A stretch of DNA of 64,000 bases from JAJCYL01 sp040222875 (GTDB lineage: Bacteria; Bacteroidota; Bacteroidia; Cytophagales; Cyclobacteriaceae), in the NCBI GenBank assembly GCA_040222875.1, contig JAVKCG010000005.1, positions 62,001 to 126,000 on the forward strand, given 5' to 3'. Below, in pieces: positions 1 to 8,665 of this stretch. How positions within the stretch are numbered: the stretch's first letter is position 1; each line of letters starts with the position of its first letter. The notes under the pieces are model-generated. The model was not told the DNA's origin. It ran no database searches and worked only from the letters and a program-made list of their open reading frames with translations. The position numbers and the translations under genes are program-made.

Positions 1-277
1 GGGCCTCATCTAACTCTTGTTGAGAATAAACTACCTTACCGGTGAGGTGCCGATTTATTGCTGAATTGACATTCTGCACTGCTTTGAGACAACCCAAACC
101 ATTAAATCTGCTGTCACCGTCCCTTAGTTCATTGGCTTCGGCTTTTCCGGTCGAAGCCCCTGATGGCACCGATGCAACGCCTGTTTGCCCCGACCTTAGT
201 TGACAGTACGCTTTTACAGTTGGCCTACCACGGCTATCGAGTATCTCAAGGGCCCATATTTTTTTTATTTCACTCAT
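1..277 (-). CDS. eno: Enolase (phosphopyruvate hydratase) homologue, 5' part only
   Basis: The complementary strand reads as an enolase N-terminus, beginning at ATG 277 with MSEIKKIWALEILDSRG and running off the window after 92 codons. The loop PSGASTG and the following ELRDGD, both characteristic of enolases (2-phosphoglycerate to phosphoenolpyruvate, glycolysis), are intact. The usually invariant DSRGNPTVE is DSRGRPTVK here, and the next stretch is unlike typical bacterial enolases, so this may be a paralogue rather than the housekeeping enzyme. The start overlaps the stop codon of the upstream kinase gene by 8 bases, indicating translational coupling. The active-site Glu, Lys and metal ligands lie outside the window, so catalysis cannot be judged. 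Confidence 0.85.
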   Translation of the reverse strand, partial: MSEIKKIWALEILDSRGRPTVKAYCQLRSGQTGVASVPSGASTGKAEANELRDGDSRFNGLGCLKAVQNVNSAINRHLTGKVVYSQQELDEA

Positions 278-1283
278 TAATTAATTCTTTAAAAGCTGTT
301 AATAGATTTTCCACGGAGTCCGGTTCATCTTGTATCAAGCTTAAGCAGATGATCTTTTGTTTTTCACGCTCATCAGCTGTTAGATATTCCAGTTGCGATA
401 GCCCACAAACCCTGGCGAGACAGCAACCAATGGTGTGCCGAACCACTCGTTTTTGTTGTGTTAAGGTTAGCTGAACTTTTGTGGCATAACTGCGATAAAA
501 ATCAAGCGCTGCTATCAAGAAAGAATCCCGATGATTCGGGATATGATGGGCTTTGCTGAGCAAATGAGTTATGAAAAATCCCAGATCAAAAGTTCCATCT
601 CCAAAGTGGATGACTTCATGGTCAAGAAGGATCAATTTATCGTCTTTTACCAGCAAATTCTTTGGGCTAAAATCGCCGTGGACAAGGGTGAATTTGCCTT
701 CTTTAGTTTCTTTAATCAGTTCCTTGAAGAAAGTAGCAGATTTGGGTACGGCCTTCACACACTCCACATAATAAGGTTCGATTCTCAACGTATGAAAAAA
801 GTGATCGTCTTGGAAGAGTTCTGGCAATTCTTGCTGATTTTCCAATGCACTTCGATGAATACTTCCTAACAGTGTTCCTGCCTGCACAAAGTAATCTTTA
901 TGTGGTTCTTCGGCTAATAAAAGATCTTTCAGGTTTTGAAAAGGCGGATCGATTGCCTCCATGCCCAAAAGATGGTGTTGCTGGTCTTCAAAAATCAATT
1001 TCGGGACAGTGTTTGGTGGCGCATACTTTTCAAACCACTTCATAGCTTCCGCTTCGCGGTGAACCCGCTCAGGTTTACTATACCAGTCTCCCGGTACCCT
1101 CAGTTTTTCAAGTGCTTGTTTTAATACCCAGTCAGATTGATCGGTGAATTGTAACAAAACGGTTTTGTTTGATACACCGCCTTTAAGAATCTCCATTCTT
1201 ACTTTTTGATCCCTTGTCAAAAAATTGTGGTTCAACAGATATTCAATCAAATGGTGGCGGTTTTCTATGTCAACCGAAGGCAT
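270..1283 (-). CDS. APH-family small-molecule phosphotransferase
   Basis: A 337-residue protein with the aminoglycoside phosphotransferase/choline kinase fold signature: a Gly-rich LKGGVSNKT loop near residue 33, the Brenner-type HGDFSPKN at 202-209 (catalytic Asp204) and LLDHE at 219-223 (metal-binding Asp). Such enzymes transfer phosphate from ATP to a hydroxyl of a small molecule such as a sugar, choline, methylthioribose or homoserine. The substrate cannot be read from sequence. The gene overlaps the divergent enolase gene downstream, so the two are probably co-transcribed and may act in one pathway. Nothing suggests an antibiotic-resistance role: no mobile DNA is nearby. Confidence 0.85.
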   Translation of the reverse strand: MPSVDIENRHHLIEYLLNHNFLTRDQKVRMEILKGGVSNKTVLLQFTDQSDWVLKQALEKLRVPGDWYSKPERVHREAEAMKWFEKYAPPNTVPKLIFEDQQHHLLGMEAIDPPFQNLKDLLLAEEPHKDYFVQAGTLLGSIHRSALENQQELPELFQDDHFFHTLRIEPYYVECVKAVPKSATFFKELIKETKEGKFTLVHGDFSPKNLLVKDDKLILLDHEVIHFGDGTFDLGFFITHLLSKAHHIPNHRDSFLIAALDFYRSYATKVQLTLTQQKRVVRHTIGCCLARVCGLSQLEYLTADEREKQKIICLSLIQDEPDSVENLLTAFKELINE

Positions 1284-1403
1284 TATAAGGAGGAAAAGCT
1301 TTGATCACACTTATATATACAAAGTGAATCGGGGATGGGGCTATTCGAAGACTATTAACCTGTTGATTTAGAAACTTTCGAAGGATTAGTAACCTCCTTT
1401 TAA

Positions 1404-1438
1404 ACAAAAAAAGCAGTTACAAATTAATGCAACTGCTT
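1404..1438 (-). terminator. Intrinsic terminator after tRNA-His
   Basis: An 8-bp stem (1411-1418 with 1431-1438) and a 12-base loop lie just beyond the 3' end of the tRNA. On the minus strand the stem is followed by a T-rich run (complement of 1401-1410), as expected for factor-independent termination of the tRNA transcript. Confidence 0.6.
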
Positions 1439-1447
1439 GAAAACGAG

Positions 1448-1522
1448 GGTGGAAGATCGGACTTGAACCGACGACCTCCTGAACCACAATCAGGCGTTCT
1501 AACCAACTGAACTACAACCACC
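1448..1522 (-). tRNA. tRNA-His (anticodon GTG)
   Basis: The reverse complement folds as a cloverleaf. The anticodon arm is CCTGA-TTGTGGT-TCAGG with anticodon GTG; the T arm has loop TTCAAGT; the D arm closes GTTC/GAAC. The extra 5' G (G-1) opposite C73, the identity mark of tRNA-His, is encoded. CCA is not encoded. In the acceptor stem, positions 5-68 and 6-67 read as U opposite U, so that stem is imperfect. Confidence 0.92.
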
Positions 1523-1633
1523 GTCTAAAAAGGAAGGCAAAAGTAGGAACACCTCTTCAATTAAGCTATACTTTCAATTGGAATTGTTTGTTTTCAATTT
1601 GTGTAAATTGGGCGCCCAATAAGACCTAAACCA

Positions 1634-2902
1634 ATGAAATACCTGCTAATAATTTTAACTTCCTTTTTTTATTTTACTGTTCCAGCCCTGGCAAATGAAA
1701 CGCTGGATTTAAATCAAAATCGAATTGAGAATTTTGACATTGACGCGGAAACACAAAAGTATATTGATACCCTTACTGGTGAGCAAAAAGAGCAATCCGA
1801 TGCATATTTTGAGGGAGGGTACTGGCTTTTATTATGGGGATTAATAGTTGAATTATTTGTGGCATGGCTGCTACTGGCCAAAGGGTTAAGTAAAAAAATA
1901 AAATCAATTGCTGAGAAGATTTCTACTAAAGTCAATCTCACTAATTTCCTGTATTTATGCATCTATTCAGTGGTCACCTACTTAATCGTTTTACCATGGA
2001 CGATCTATGCTGATTATTTCAGGGAGAAGAAGTATAATCTGCTGAATCAATCTTTTGGTGAATGGTTTGGTGAAGAAATCATTAGTCTCACCCTGGTAAC
2101 TGTTTTTTTGGGGCTTTTGCTTACCCTACTATATGTAGCAATAAGAAAGGTTAGAAATACCTGGTGGATTTGGGCCTCAGGGATTACAATGATTTTTTTA
2201 GTTCTAATTCTTTTTATCTCACCTGTTTTTATCAGCCCACTCTTCAATGAGTATACACCTTTACCAGAAGGAGAAGTGAAAGAATCGATTCTTTCAATGG
2301 CCAAAGCCAATGGGGTGCCAGTGGAAAATGTTTATATGTTTGATGCTTCCAAACAAAGCGACCGAATCAGTGCAAATGTTAGCGGTATCGGGAGCACTAT
2401 TCGGATTTCGATGAACGATAACTTGATGAATACATGCACTGAAGAGGAAATCAAAGCAGTGATGGGGCATGAGCTAGGGCACTATGTGCTCAATCATGGC
2501 TATGAAAGCTTGCTGATGTTTGGCCTGGTTTTTTTATTCGGGTTTGCGTTCATCAACTGGGGCTTTGAAAGAGCGCTAAAAAAGTGGGGTCAAAACTGGG
2601 GCATTGATGGATTAAGTGACATTGCCGGTTTACCGCTGTTCATGGTTTTATTTTCTATCTACTTCTTTTTTGCAACCCCAATCACCAATACCATTATTAG
2701 GGTAAATGAAACAGAAGCAGATATTTATGGACTCAATGCAGCCAATGAGCCTGAAGGCTTTGCGTCAGTTTCAATGAAGCTCTCTACTTATAGGAAAATT
2801 AGCCCAGGATCCGTAGAGCGGTTTCTGTTTTTTGACCATCCCAGCGGTTATGATCGGGTAAGGATGTCAATGGAGTGGAAAGCTGAGAATTTGGAAGAGT
2901 GA
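1634..2902 (+). CDS. M48 family zinc metalloprotease (Ste24/CAAX protease-like)
   Basis: A 422-residue integral membrane protease. It has an N-terminal signal or TM segment (1-20), further TM helices at roughly 45-65, 100-125, 145-170 and 180-200, then the zinc site HELGH at 279-283 and the downstream glutamate in NETEADIYG near 359-367. This arrangement and length match Ste24/CAAX prenyl protease 1 relatives; bacterial members are thought to act in membrane protein quality control, since prenylation is absent. The C-terminal DHPSGYDR resembles the substrate-arm motif of this family. It stands alone, downstream of the divergent tRNA gene. Confidence 0.9.
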   Translation: MKYLLIILTSFFYFTVPALANETLDLNQNRIENFDIDAETQKYIDTLTGEQKEQSDAYFEGGYWLLLWGLIVELFVAWLLLAKGLSKKIKSIAEKISTKVNLTNFLYLCIYSVVTYLIVLPWTIYADYFREKKYNLLNQSFGEWFGEEIISLTLVTVFLGLLLTLLYVAIRKVRNTWWIWASGITMIFLVLILFISPVFISPLFNEYTPLPEGEVKESILSMAKANGVPVENVYMFDASKQSDRISANVSGIGSTIRISMNDNLMNTCTEEEIKAVMGHELGHYVLNHGYESLLMFGLVFLFGFAFINWGFERALKKWGQNWGIDGLSDIAGLPLFMVLFSIYFFFATPITNTIIRVNETEADIYGLNAANEPEGFASVSMKLSTYRKISPGSVERFLFFDHPSGYDRVRMSMEWKAENLEE

Positions 2903-2953
2903 GATTGTTTTTGGAGGTAACCTGTTTGACACAAGTTATCAGACTAACAAACA

Positions 2954-3106
2954 CTATTGAAATTTATTTTTAGACTTACTTTCTAAAAATCGGTATAACG
3001 CTATTGTCACCAGTCCTAATACCAACATAATTAAGCTGGAATTATAGTTACTCCTAACTCCTGAAATCGCCGAGTATAAAAAGAAAAATACAGAAAGAAT
3101 TACCAT
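2954..3106 (-). CDS. Possible small membrane protein (50 aa, or 58 aa from TTG 3130)
   Basis: An open frame directly downstream of the CDGSH gene on the same strand reads MVILSVFFFLYSAISGVRSN and continues to a second hydrophobic helix ending with a basic tail and TAG at 2954-2956. Two predicted TM helices with a basic C-terminus look like a real protein rather than chance. A TTG at 3130 would add LVGILKGR before the ATG and place the start 21 bases after the CDGSH stop. Family not recognised; it could also be spurious. Confidence 0.45.
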   Translation of the reverse strand: MVILSVFFFLYSAISGVRSNYNSSLIMLVLGLVTIALYRFLESKSKNKFQ

Positions 3107-3151
3107 TCTTCCTTTTAATATCCCAACCAATTCTATTAAATCGCAATTTCC

Positions 3152-3637
3152 TCACCCATTATGACTTCCATCACAAAATGGCTGGTTGTCGGTTTTTTTA
3201 CACATACACATAGCTTTAGTGCCGGCTTCTTCCAGTGAGAAAACATGAGGCTGTTGATTGGTCATTTTGTGGGAACCGTCACAGAAGGGTTGCTTTTCAG
3301 ATAGACCGCAACTGCACCAGGCGTATTTTTTATCAGCTTGTAGCTCCATCACAGCGGGAACTGTTTTATCAGTAAAAACTTTTTGGTCATTAGGCTTTGA
3401 GGGGCCGTCAGCATTCATGTAATAAGAGAGTGCGCCAGATGGACATTGCTTTATTTGGTTCACAATGGTTTCAGTTGAGGCCGCTTCCACATTCACCCAG
3501 GGTTTTTGATTGGGGTTGAATACTTCCTTTAGACCATGGAAACACATTTCAGAATGAATGCAGATGTGTGGTTGCCAAACTACAGTCACTTCACCGTTTG
3601 AATATTCTTTTTTAATTTTTTTCTGTTCCAGTCCCAT
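3152..3637 (-). CDS. Iron-sulfur protein: Fer4_19-like domain plus two CDGSH motifs
   Basis: From ATG 3637 (MGLEQKK) the product is 161 aa. The N-terminal half (about 15-75, with HICIHSEMC and QCPSG) resembles the divergent 4Fe-4S mono-cluster domain (Fer4_19/DUF1271). The C-terminal half has two CDGSH-type [2Fe-2S] sites, each of form C-x-C ... PFCDGSH, the second ending at the C-terminus. CDGSH proteins bind a redox-active, labile 2Fe-2S cluster with three Cys and one His. An upstream in-frame start at 3679 would add 14 hydrophobic residues; I prefer the internal ATG because the family normally begins just before the Fer4_19 segment. Confidence 0.85.
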   Translation of the reverse strand: MGLEQKKIKKEYSNGEVTVVWQPHICIHSEMCFHGLKEVFNPNQKPWVNVEAASTETIVNQIKQCPSGALSYYMNADGPSKPNDQKVFTDKTVPAVMELQADKKYAWCSCGLSEKQPFCDGSHKMTNQQPHVFSLEEAGTKAMCMCKKTDNQPFCDGSHNG

Positions 3638-3870
3638 TTGAATCAATTTTAATCGGATCATCAATATAACAAATAACAATTTGGAATCAGGATGAAATGA
3701 AGAGTCTGAAGAGCAATGTCCTTCAACTGCTTCGTCATTCTGAAATTTTGGCGATTGATAGATCGAAAAATTGAAGCATCTCTTAATCAGTAGAAAATAG
3801 ACTCTTCAGTCGTCCAATTTGCTAATAGGACCTATTCAGAGAGAAGGATAAGTGAAGCAGTTAGGACGGC

Positions 3871-6795
3871 CTACACCAAAAGATTATGAACATCATCTTT
3901 AGTCAGGTTCTTCATGATGCCTTCTTCAACATTGATGAGGTCAGATACCAATCGAAGTTTCTTCTCCTGTAGCTGTAGTATTTTTTCCTCTACGGTGTTT
4001 TTTGTGATGAATTTGTAGGTGAATACTTTATTCTCCTGACCGATACGATGAGCCCTATCAATGGCTTGTGCCTCAACGGCGGGGTTCCACCAGGGATCAA
4101 GTAGGAAGACGTAATCTGCTTTAGTGAGGTTGAGGCCAAGACCACCAGCTTTAAGTGAAATGAGAAAAATCTGCAAATCGCTCTGGCTTTGGAAACGCTC
4201 CACCTGTTCCTGTCTGTCTTTCGTGGAGCCATCCAAATAAGCAAACTGTAATTTGTTTTGGAAAAGGTAATCAGAAATGATTTTTAAATGCTTCACAAAC
4301 TGACTAAAAATCAGCATTTTGTGCCCCTTCACCAGCGCTGAATGAATCATATGGGTCACATCATTCAGTTTACCCGAATCCCCAGCATATTCGGGATCAA
4401 CCAAAAGTGGATGATTCGCTATCTGCCGAAGTTTGGTCAGTCCCTGAAGCAAAACCATCTGGGACTTATTCACCCCTTTCGCCTCAATTTCCTCCATTAT
4501 TTTGTTTCGGAAAAGAGATTTGGTCTCCTCATACATCTCCTCTTGCATCGCCGTCATAGTGACGTATTTGATGTTTTCCACCTTTTCAGGAAGGTCCTTA
4601 GCCACCTGCGTTTTGTCCCTTCTTAAAATGAAGGGTTTGATAATGCTATGAAGCCTTGTCGATTTCTGTTCATCCTGCTTTTTCTCAATCGGAAATAAGA
4701 ACTGGTCTTTAAAAAAACGTTGGTTGCCCAACAGGCCGGGATTGATGAAAGACATCTGCGACCATAAATCCAGGGTGCTGTTTTCAATCGGTGTACCTGT
4801 AAGTATCAATCGGGATTTCGATTTCAACTTTCTTACAGACTTCGATATAATCGACTCAGGATTCTTAATCGCCTGGGATTCATCCAAAATGATATAATTG
4901 AAATAGAACTTGCACAGTAGGTCAATATCAAGCCTGACTATACCATAAGAGGTCAACACCACATCATACTTTTGGAAAAGGCTAACATCTTTAACACGGT
5001 TTGTTCCGGCATAAACCAACACTTTTAGCTTCGGTGTAAATCGCTTAGCCTCCATTTCCCAGTTGTAAATGAGCGAAGTCGGCATCACCAAAAGCGATGT
5101 CAATTCGGGGCTGTTTTCCTTTTGGCCCTGTAGCATCGCCAATGTCTGAACAGTTTTACCCAGGCCCATGTCATCAGCAAGGCATCCACCAAAGTTGTAT
5201 TTATTTAGAAACTGCAGCCAGTTGAAACCAGCTTTTTGGTATGGCCTCAAGGTGCCTTTGAACCCCGAAGGAATGGGATAATCTTCAATTTCTTCAAATT
5301 CCCGCAAGCGGTTTAACTTTCTATCGAGGGTAACTTTGGCCAGGTTATTATTCTCCAAATCCTTTACCAAGGCAATGTGATGCTTTTTCAAGGCAAAATC
5401 GCCTTTGGGGTCGTCCTCCATAAAGGCAAAAAGCTCAGAATATTCAGTAAACCAGGCCTCCGGAATCACAGCAACCTCACCGTTGGGGAGGGGGATTTCA
5501 GTCTTTTTTGCAAGTATGTATTGTCTTAGCGTTTTGAAAGGGATCTCAAAATCTCCGAACCTAACAATGGCATTAATATCAAACCAGTCAATACTTTCAT
5601 TCACTTCTAATGATAGTTCAGACCGGCCGAGGAAGTAGCGTTTTTTGTTGGTATTGCTTTGTTTGATCTTAATCCCAAAATCAGCGATCAGCTCAGAATT
5701 ATCTTTAATCCATTGAAACGCCTGGGGTGCGGAAAGGGTAATCCTGCTTGATTTAATAGGCAAGCCGGTTGCCCTCATTTCATTCACCACCTCTTTCTCA
5801 AAATCGAGGTTCTTTTTCACCCTGTGAAATGTGTAGTGATCATCATTTTTCTCAACCTCTACACTAATCGGGTTCAATTGATCTGCCTTGAACTTAAAAT
5901 CCCCATAATTGAAATTTAACTCTAACAACACATTGGAGGCATTTTCCTGATCTTCTTTATTTTCATTAAAGAGGTCAAGGTTTTTTTGCAGCGAAGCTAT
6001 TTCAGTAATCGTAATAGAAGGCTTTGGATCAAACCGGTCGGTTACGATATCGAAGCCTTTGGCAAACACATCAAATGATTCAATTAGCGGAGCGATGAAT
6101 TTTCTGTAGTACTCATCTTCCATTGATTTAGGAACCGCAATAAATTTCTTATTTAGAAATGGTCTCAGCTTGTTGCCATCTACCGATTTTTTGAAGTGAT
6201 AAACTTTATCATCTACCACCAGCCAACCTGGCTTTGAACAAATGATGTATGACCCTTTGTACTGAAACTCAAGCTTCTGATCGTTATGCTTGATAGTCGG
6301 GAAATAGTGAGTGTTTTCTTCGTTTTTCCTGAAATGAAATAAGATCGAAGCCGGTTCGTCCTGTATGTGGATTTGTTTCCAGGCAGGTTCGCCATCCCGC
6401 CCCATCTCGAACAGCATCTTACCCGAAATCAATGACATTATCTTGCTACGCCGTCGTTCTAAATAACTCCTTATTTCATCCTGTAGGGGCTTGTTGCCAT
6501 TTTCCTTGTCATAAACCTTCAGGAAAAAATCCGCAGGCTTCATTTTTTTCTTACTGAAATGATTTATGATCACCTCCTGCGCCATTGAGTCAGTCAGTTT
6601 GATCATTTCATAGTCATTCTCATCAAGGCCAGTTGAGAACTCAGGGGCATTCTTAGTTGAAATGTTTTGATGCGTATATGTTAGTCGGTCTTGATCATCC
6701 AATTGAACTACATATGACTCTATTAAATAACCAAGATATTCATGGTTATAGAGGGAATATATGAGTTGAAATGGTTGGTTTGGTGATACCTTCAT
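3871..6795 (-). CDS. SWI2/SNF2-family DNA-dependent ATPase
   Basis: A 974-residue protein. Residues 1-490 are a long N-terminal region of the bacterial SNF2-associated type. The ATPase core begins near 515 (GTLRPYQKAGFNWL) with Walker A DDMGLGKT near 540, Walker B as DESQ near 638 (instead of DEAH), and TGTPIENS near 660. The C-terminal helicase lobe has DPWWNPAVEAQAIDRAHRIGQ-type motifs V/VI. The family translocates on duplex DNA and remodels protein-DNA complexes; bacterial members such as RapA recycle RNA polymerase, but this one lacks the RapA-specific layout. No nuclease or methylase gene is adjacent, so there is no sign of a restriction or DISARM-type system. Confidence 0.9.
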   Translation of the reverse strand: MKVSPNQPFQLIYSLYNHEYLGYLIESYVVQLDDQDRLTYTHQNISTKNAPEFSTGLDENDYEMIKLTDSMAQEVIINHFSKKKMKPADFFLKVYDKENGNKPLQDEIRSYLERRRSKIMSLISGKMLFEMGRDGEPAWKQIHIQDEPASILFHFRKNEENTHYFPTIKHNDQKLEFQYKGSYIICSKPGWLVVDDKVYHFKKSVDGNKLRPFLNKKFIAVPKSMEDEYYRKFIAPLIESFDVFAKGFDIVTDRFDPKPSITITEIASLQKNLDLFNENKEDQENASNVLLELNFNYGDFKFKADQLNPISVEVEKNDDHYTFHRVKKNLDFEKEVVNEMRATGLPIKSSRITLSAPQAFQWIKDNSELIADFGIKIKQSNTNKKRYFLGRSELSLEVNESIDWFDINAIVRFGDFEIPFKTLRQYILAKKTEIPLPNGEVAVIPEAWFTEYSELFAFMEDDPKGDFALKKHHIALVKDLENNNLAKVTLDRKLNRLREFEEIEDYPIPSGFKGTLRPYQKAGFNWLQFLNKYNFGGCLADDMGLGKTVQTLAMLQGQKENSPELTSLLVMPTSLIYNWEMEAKRFTPKLKVLVYAGTNRVKDVSLFQKYDVVLTSYGIVRLDIDLLCKFYFNYIILDESQAIKNPESIISKSVRKLKSKSRLILTGTPIENSTLDLWSQMSFINPGLLGNQRFFKDQFLFPIEKKQDEQKSTRLHSIIKPFILRRDKTQVAKDLPEKVENIKYVTMTAMQEEMYEETKSLFRNKIMEEIEAKGVNKSQMVLLQGLTKLRQIANHPLLVDPEYAGDSGKLNDVTHMIHSALVKGHKMLIFSQFVKHLKIISDYLFQNKLQFAYLDGSTKDRQEQVERFQSQSDLQIFLISLKAGGLGLNLTKADYVFLLDPWWNPAVEAQAIDRAHRIGQENKVFTYKFITKNTVEEKILQLQEKKLRLVSDLINVEEGIMKNLTKDDVHNLLV

Positions 6796-6889
6796 ATGAG
6801 CTTATTGCCCTACAGAAAAAAGAGGCAAAATAATACGAAGATGTGACTTCAGGCATCAATTTGACCAAAATCCATGGATGGTTTATCCA

Positions 6890-7321
6890 CTATTTTTCAA
6901 CCGAACTTGTGGAATTGCCATTAAAGCCGAATCCCTTCATGGTTTGATCATTTAAGAAGGCATACAAAATATAGATTGAAAAGATGGTGCCAAATGGAAA
7001 GCTGAAAAAGAAAAAGAATGCACCGATCAAAGCAAAGTATTGCGCCCATCGTTGTTTTCTCAATATACCAATGCCAGTTACAAGTTTCAGTAGGGCGATG
7101 CTCATATAAATTGCTGGAAATATTATAAGGAGCCTAAAAGGATCATGAAAGGTGATGAAACCCAGGTCGATTTCAGTAGGAATTGTATCCCCAAATATTT
7201 CTTTTATAAAATAGAATGTATTGAAGGAAATAAATCCGAAGGCCAGCGACAGGGTGCCAAGAATAACAAAAATGTAACCAATTGTTCGTTGATGCGGGGT
7301 TTTATCGTGGATCACTTTCAT
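6890..7321 (-). CDS. Small hypothetical membrane protein
   Basis: From ATG 7321 (MKVIHDKTPHQRTIGY) the product is 143 aa with three clear TM segments and a short cytosolic tail. The frame stays open 96 bases further upstream, but that extension would overlap the promoter area of the divergent sulfite oxidase gene and looks less likely. No family recognised; no catalytic motifs visible. Confidence 0.65.
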   Translation of the reverse strand: MKVIHDKTPHQRTIGYIFVILGTLSLAFGFISFNTFYFIKEIFGDTIPTEIDLGFITFHDPFRLLIIFPAIYMSIALLKLVTGIGILRKQRWAQYFALIGAFFFFFSFPFGTIFSIYILYAFLNDQTMKGFGFNGNSTSSVEK

Positions 7322-7444
7322 ACGAGGGCGGTTAAGGGCATTGTTTAGTACTGTGTTTAGCAAGGTAATAAACGAAGACAACCAACAAAGGTTTTGCAGC
7401 AGATTTATAATAGGCACTCATGAACTTTTTATATTGGAAACTCA

Positions 7445-8665
7445 ATGTACAACCGAAGAGAGTTTATCAAGAAAACCGGTATGGTTGGCGCTTTAACAGT
7501 AGGTGGTTTACCTGTCGTTTTTGCTAGCAATATTCCGTCAGGCATGGAATTACTACCTCTGCAAGGTGACCTACCAGATGGTAAGCACAATGGGATGACC
7601 CTCCTGAATGATCTGCCATGGAATATTGAGGCCAAAGCGCATTTACTGGACGACCCTATTACCCCTGCAGACAAATTCTTTGTGCGGAACAATGGCCTGA
7701 TGCCTGAAAATATAGATGCATCAAAGTGGAGATTAACAATTGATGGAGAATCGGTTAAAGCGCCTAAATCTTACAGTATCGATGAATTAAAGTCCCGGTA
7801 TGAGACCTATAGTTACCAACTGGTCATCGAGTGTGGCGGTAATGGCCGCAGTGAGTTCAACCCACCAGCCAAAGGCAACCAGTGGACAATTGGGGCAGTG
7901 GCGTGTGCCAAATGGACCGGAGTGCGGTTGAAGGATGTGTTGAGAGATGGTGGAATAAAAGATGATGCCGTTTATATCGGTTACTACGGGGCTGATACCC
8001 ATTTAAGCAAAGACCCCAATAAAGTAGTTATAAGCCGGGGTGTACCAATGAAAAAGGCCTTTGAAGATGAAACTCTAATAGCCTGGGCGATGAATGATGA
8101 AGATATTCCGATTTTGCATGGTTATCCGCTCAGATTAGTAATGGGTGGCTGGCCTGGGTCCGTTTCTGGCAAATGGCTTAATCGCATTTCCGTGAGGAAC
8201 CAAATTCATGATGGGCCCAAAATGGGCGGCGACTCATATCGGGTACCTTGCGAAGCTGTTGCGCCTGGCTCCAAAGTAGCTGATGGAGATATGTGCATCA
8301 TAGAATCAATGCCGGTAAAGTCTTTGGTGACCTATCCAAAGTCTGGTGCTATGATCAAGGAGGGACAACTCCTCGAAGTCAGGGGTCATGCCTGGGCCGG
8401 CGATAACAAAGTAACTCAGGTTCAAACCTCAATAGATTTTGGCGCTACCTGGCAGAGTGCCCAGTTGAGTAATCCTGCTAACCGATTGGCCTGGCAACGC
8501 TGGAACAATATCATCAACTTTCCTCAAAAGGGCTATTATGAAGTTTGGGTAAAAGCCACTGATGAAAATGGTGAATCACAACCAATGGTGGTGCCCGGCT
8601 GGAACCCAAAAGGTTATCTTAACAATGCCTGTCATCGGATAGCTATTAAGGTGGTTGGGGCATGA
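7445..8665 (+). CDS. Tat-exported sulfite oxidase-family molybdoenzyme (SorA/SoxC-like)
   Basis: A 406-residue protein beginning with a twin-arginine signal (NRREFIKKTG) and an Ala-containing cleavage region near residue 27. The oxidoreductase molybdopterin domain follows (about 75-270), with the Mo-ligating cysteine expected at Cys130 in IECGGNGR, and a C-terminal Ig-like Mo-co dimerisation domain (about 290-405). Family members oxidise sulfite, or sulfur intermediates bound to a carrier, in the periplasm and pass electrons to a cytochrome c. The downstream heme protein overlaps it by 4 bases (ATGA) and is the natural electron acceptor. Confidence 0.9.
   Translation: MYNRREFIKKTGMVGALTVGGLPVVFASNIPSGMELLPLQGDLPDGKHNGMTLLNDLPWNIEAKAHLLDDPITPADKFFVRNNGLMPENIDASKWRLTIDGESVKAPKSYSIDELKSRYETYSYQLVIECGGNGRSEFNPPAKGNQWTIGAVACAKWTGVRLKDVLRDGGIKDDAVYIGYYGADTHLSKDPNKVVISRGVPMKKAFEDETLIAWAMNDEDIPILHGYPLRLVMGGWPGSVSGKWLNRISVRNQIHDGPKMGGDSYRVPCEAVAPGSKVADGDMCIIESMPVKSLVTYPKSGAMIKEGQLLEVRGHAWAGDNKVTQVQTSIDFGATWQSAQLSNPANRLAWQRWNNIINFPQKGYYEVWVKATDENGESQPMVVPGWNPKGYLNNACHRIAIKVVGA

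Noticed and set aside
163..474. Open frame on the + strand opposite the enolase/kinase junction
   Set aside because: It is antisense to two genes with clear family motifs, and its own translation has no recognisable features.
270..1283. APH-fold kinase as an antibiotic-resistance gene
   Set aside because: The fold is shared by many metabolic kinases and the coupling to an enolase homologue argues for metabolism.
3732..3780. TCGTCATTCTGA and later GAAGCATCTC, reminiscent of the RHSERSEES repeat element
   Set aside because: Only the ends match and the core GAGCGCAGCG is missing; too weak to call a degenerate copy.
3871..6795. SNF2 ATPase as part of a defence system (DISARM or similar)
   Set aside because: No methylase, nuclease or DUF1998 gene is adjacent; neighbours are ordinary.
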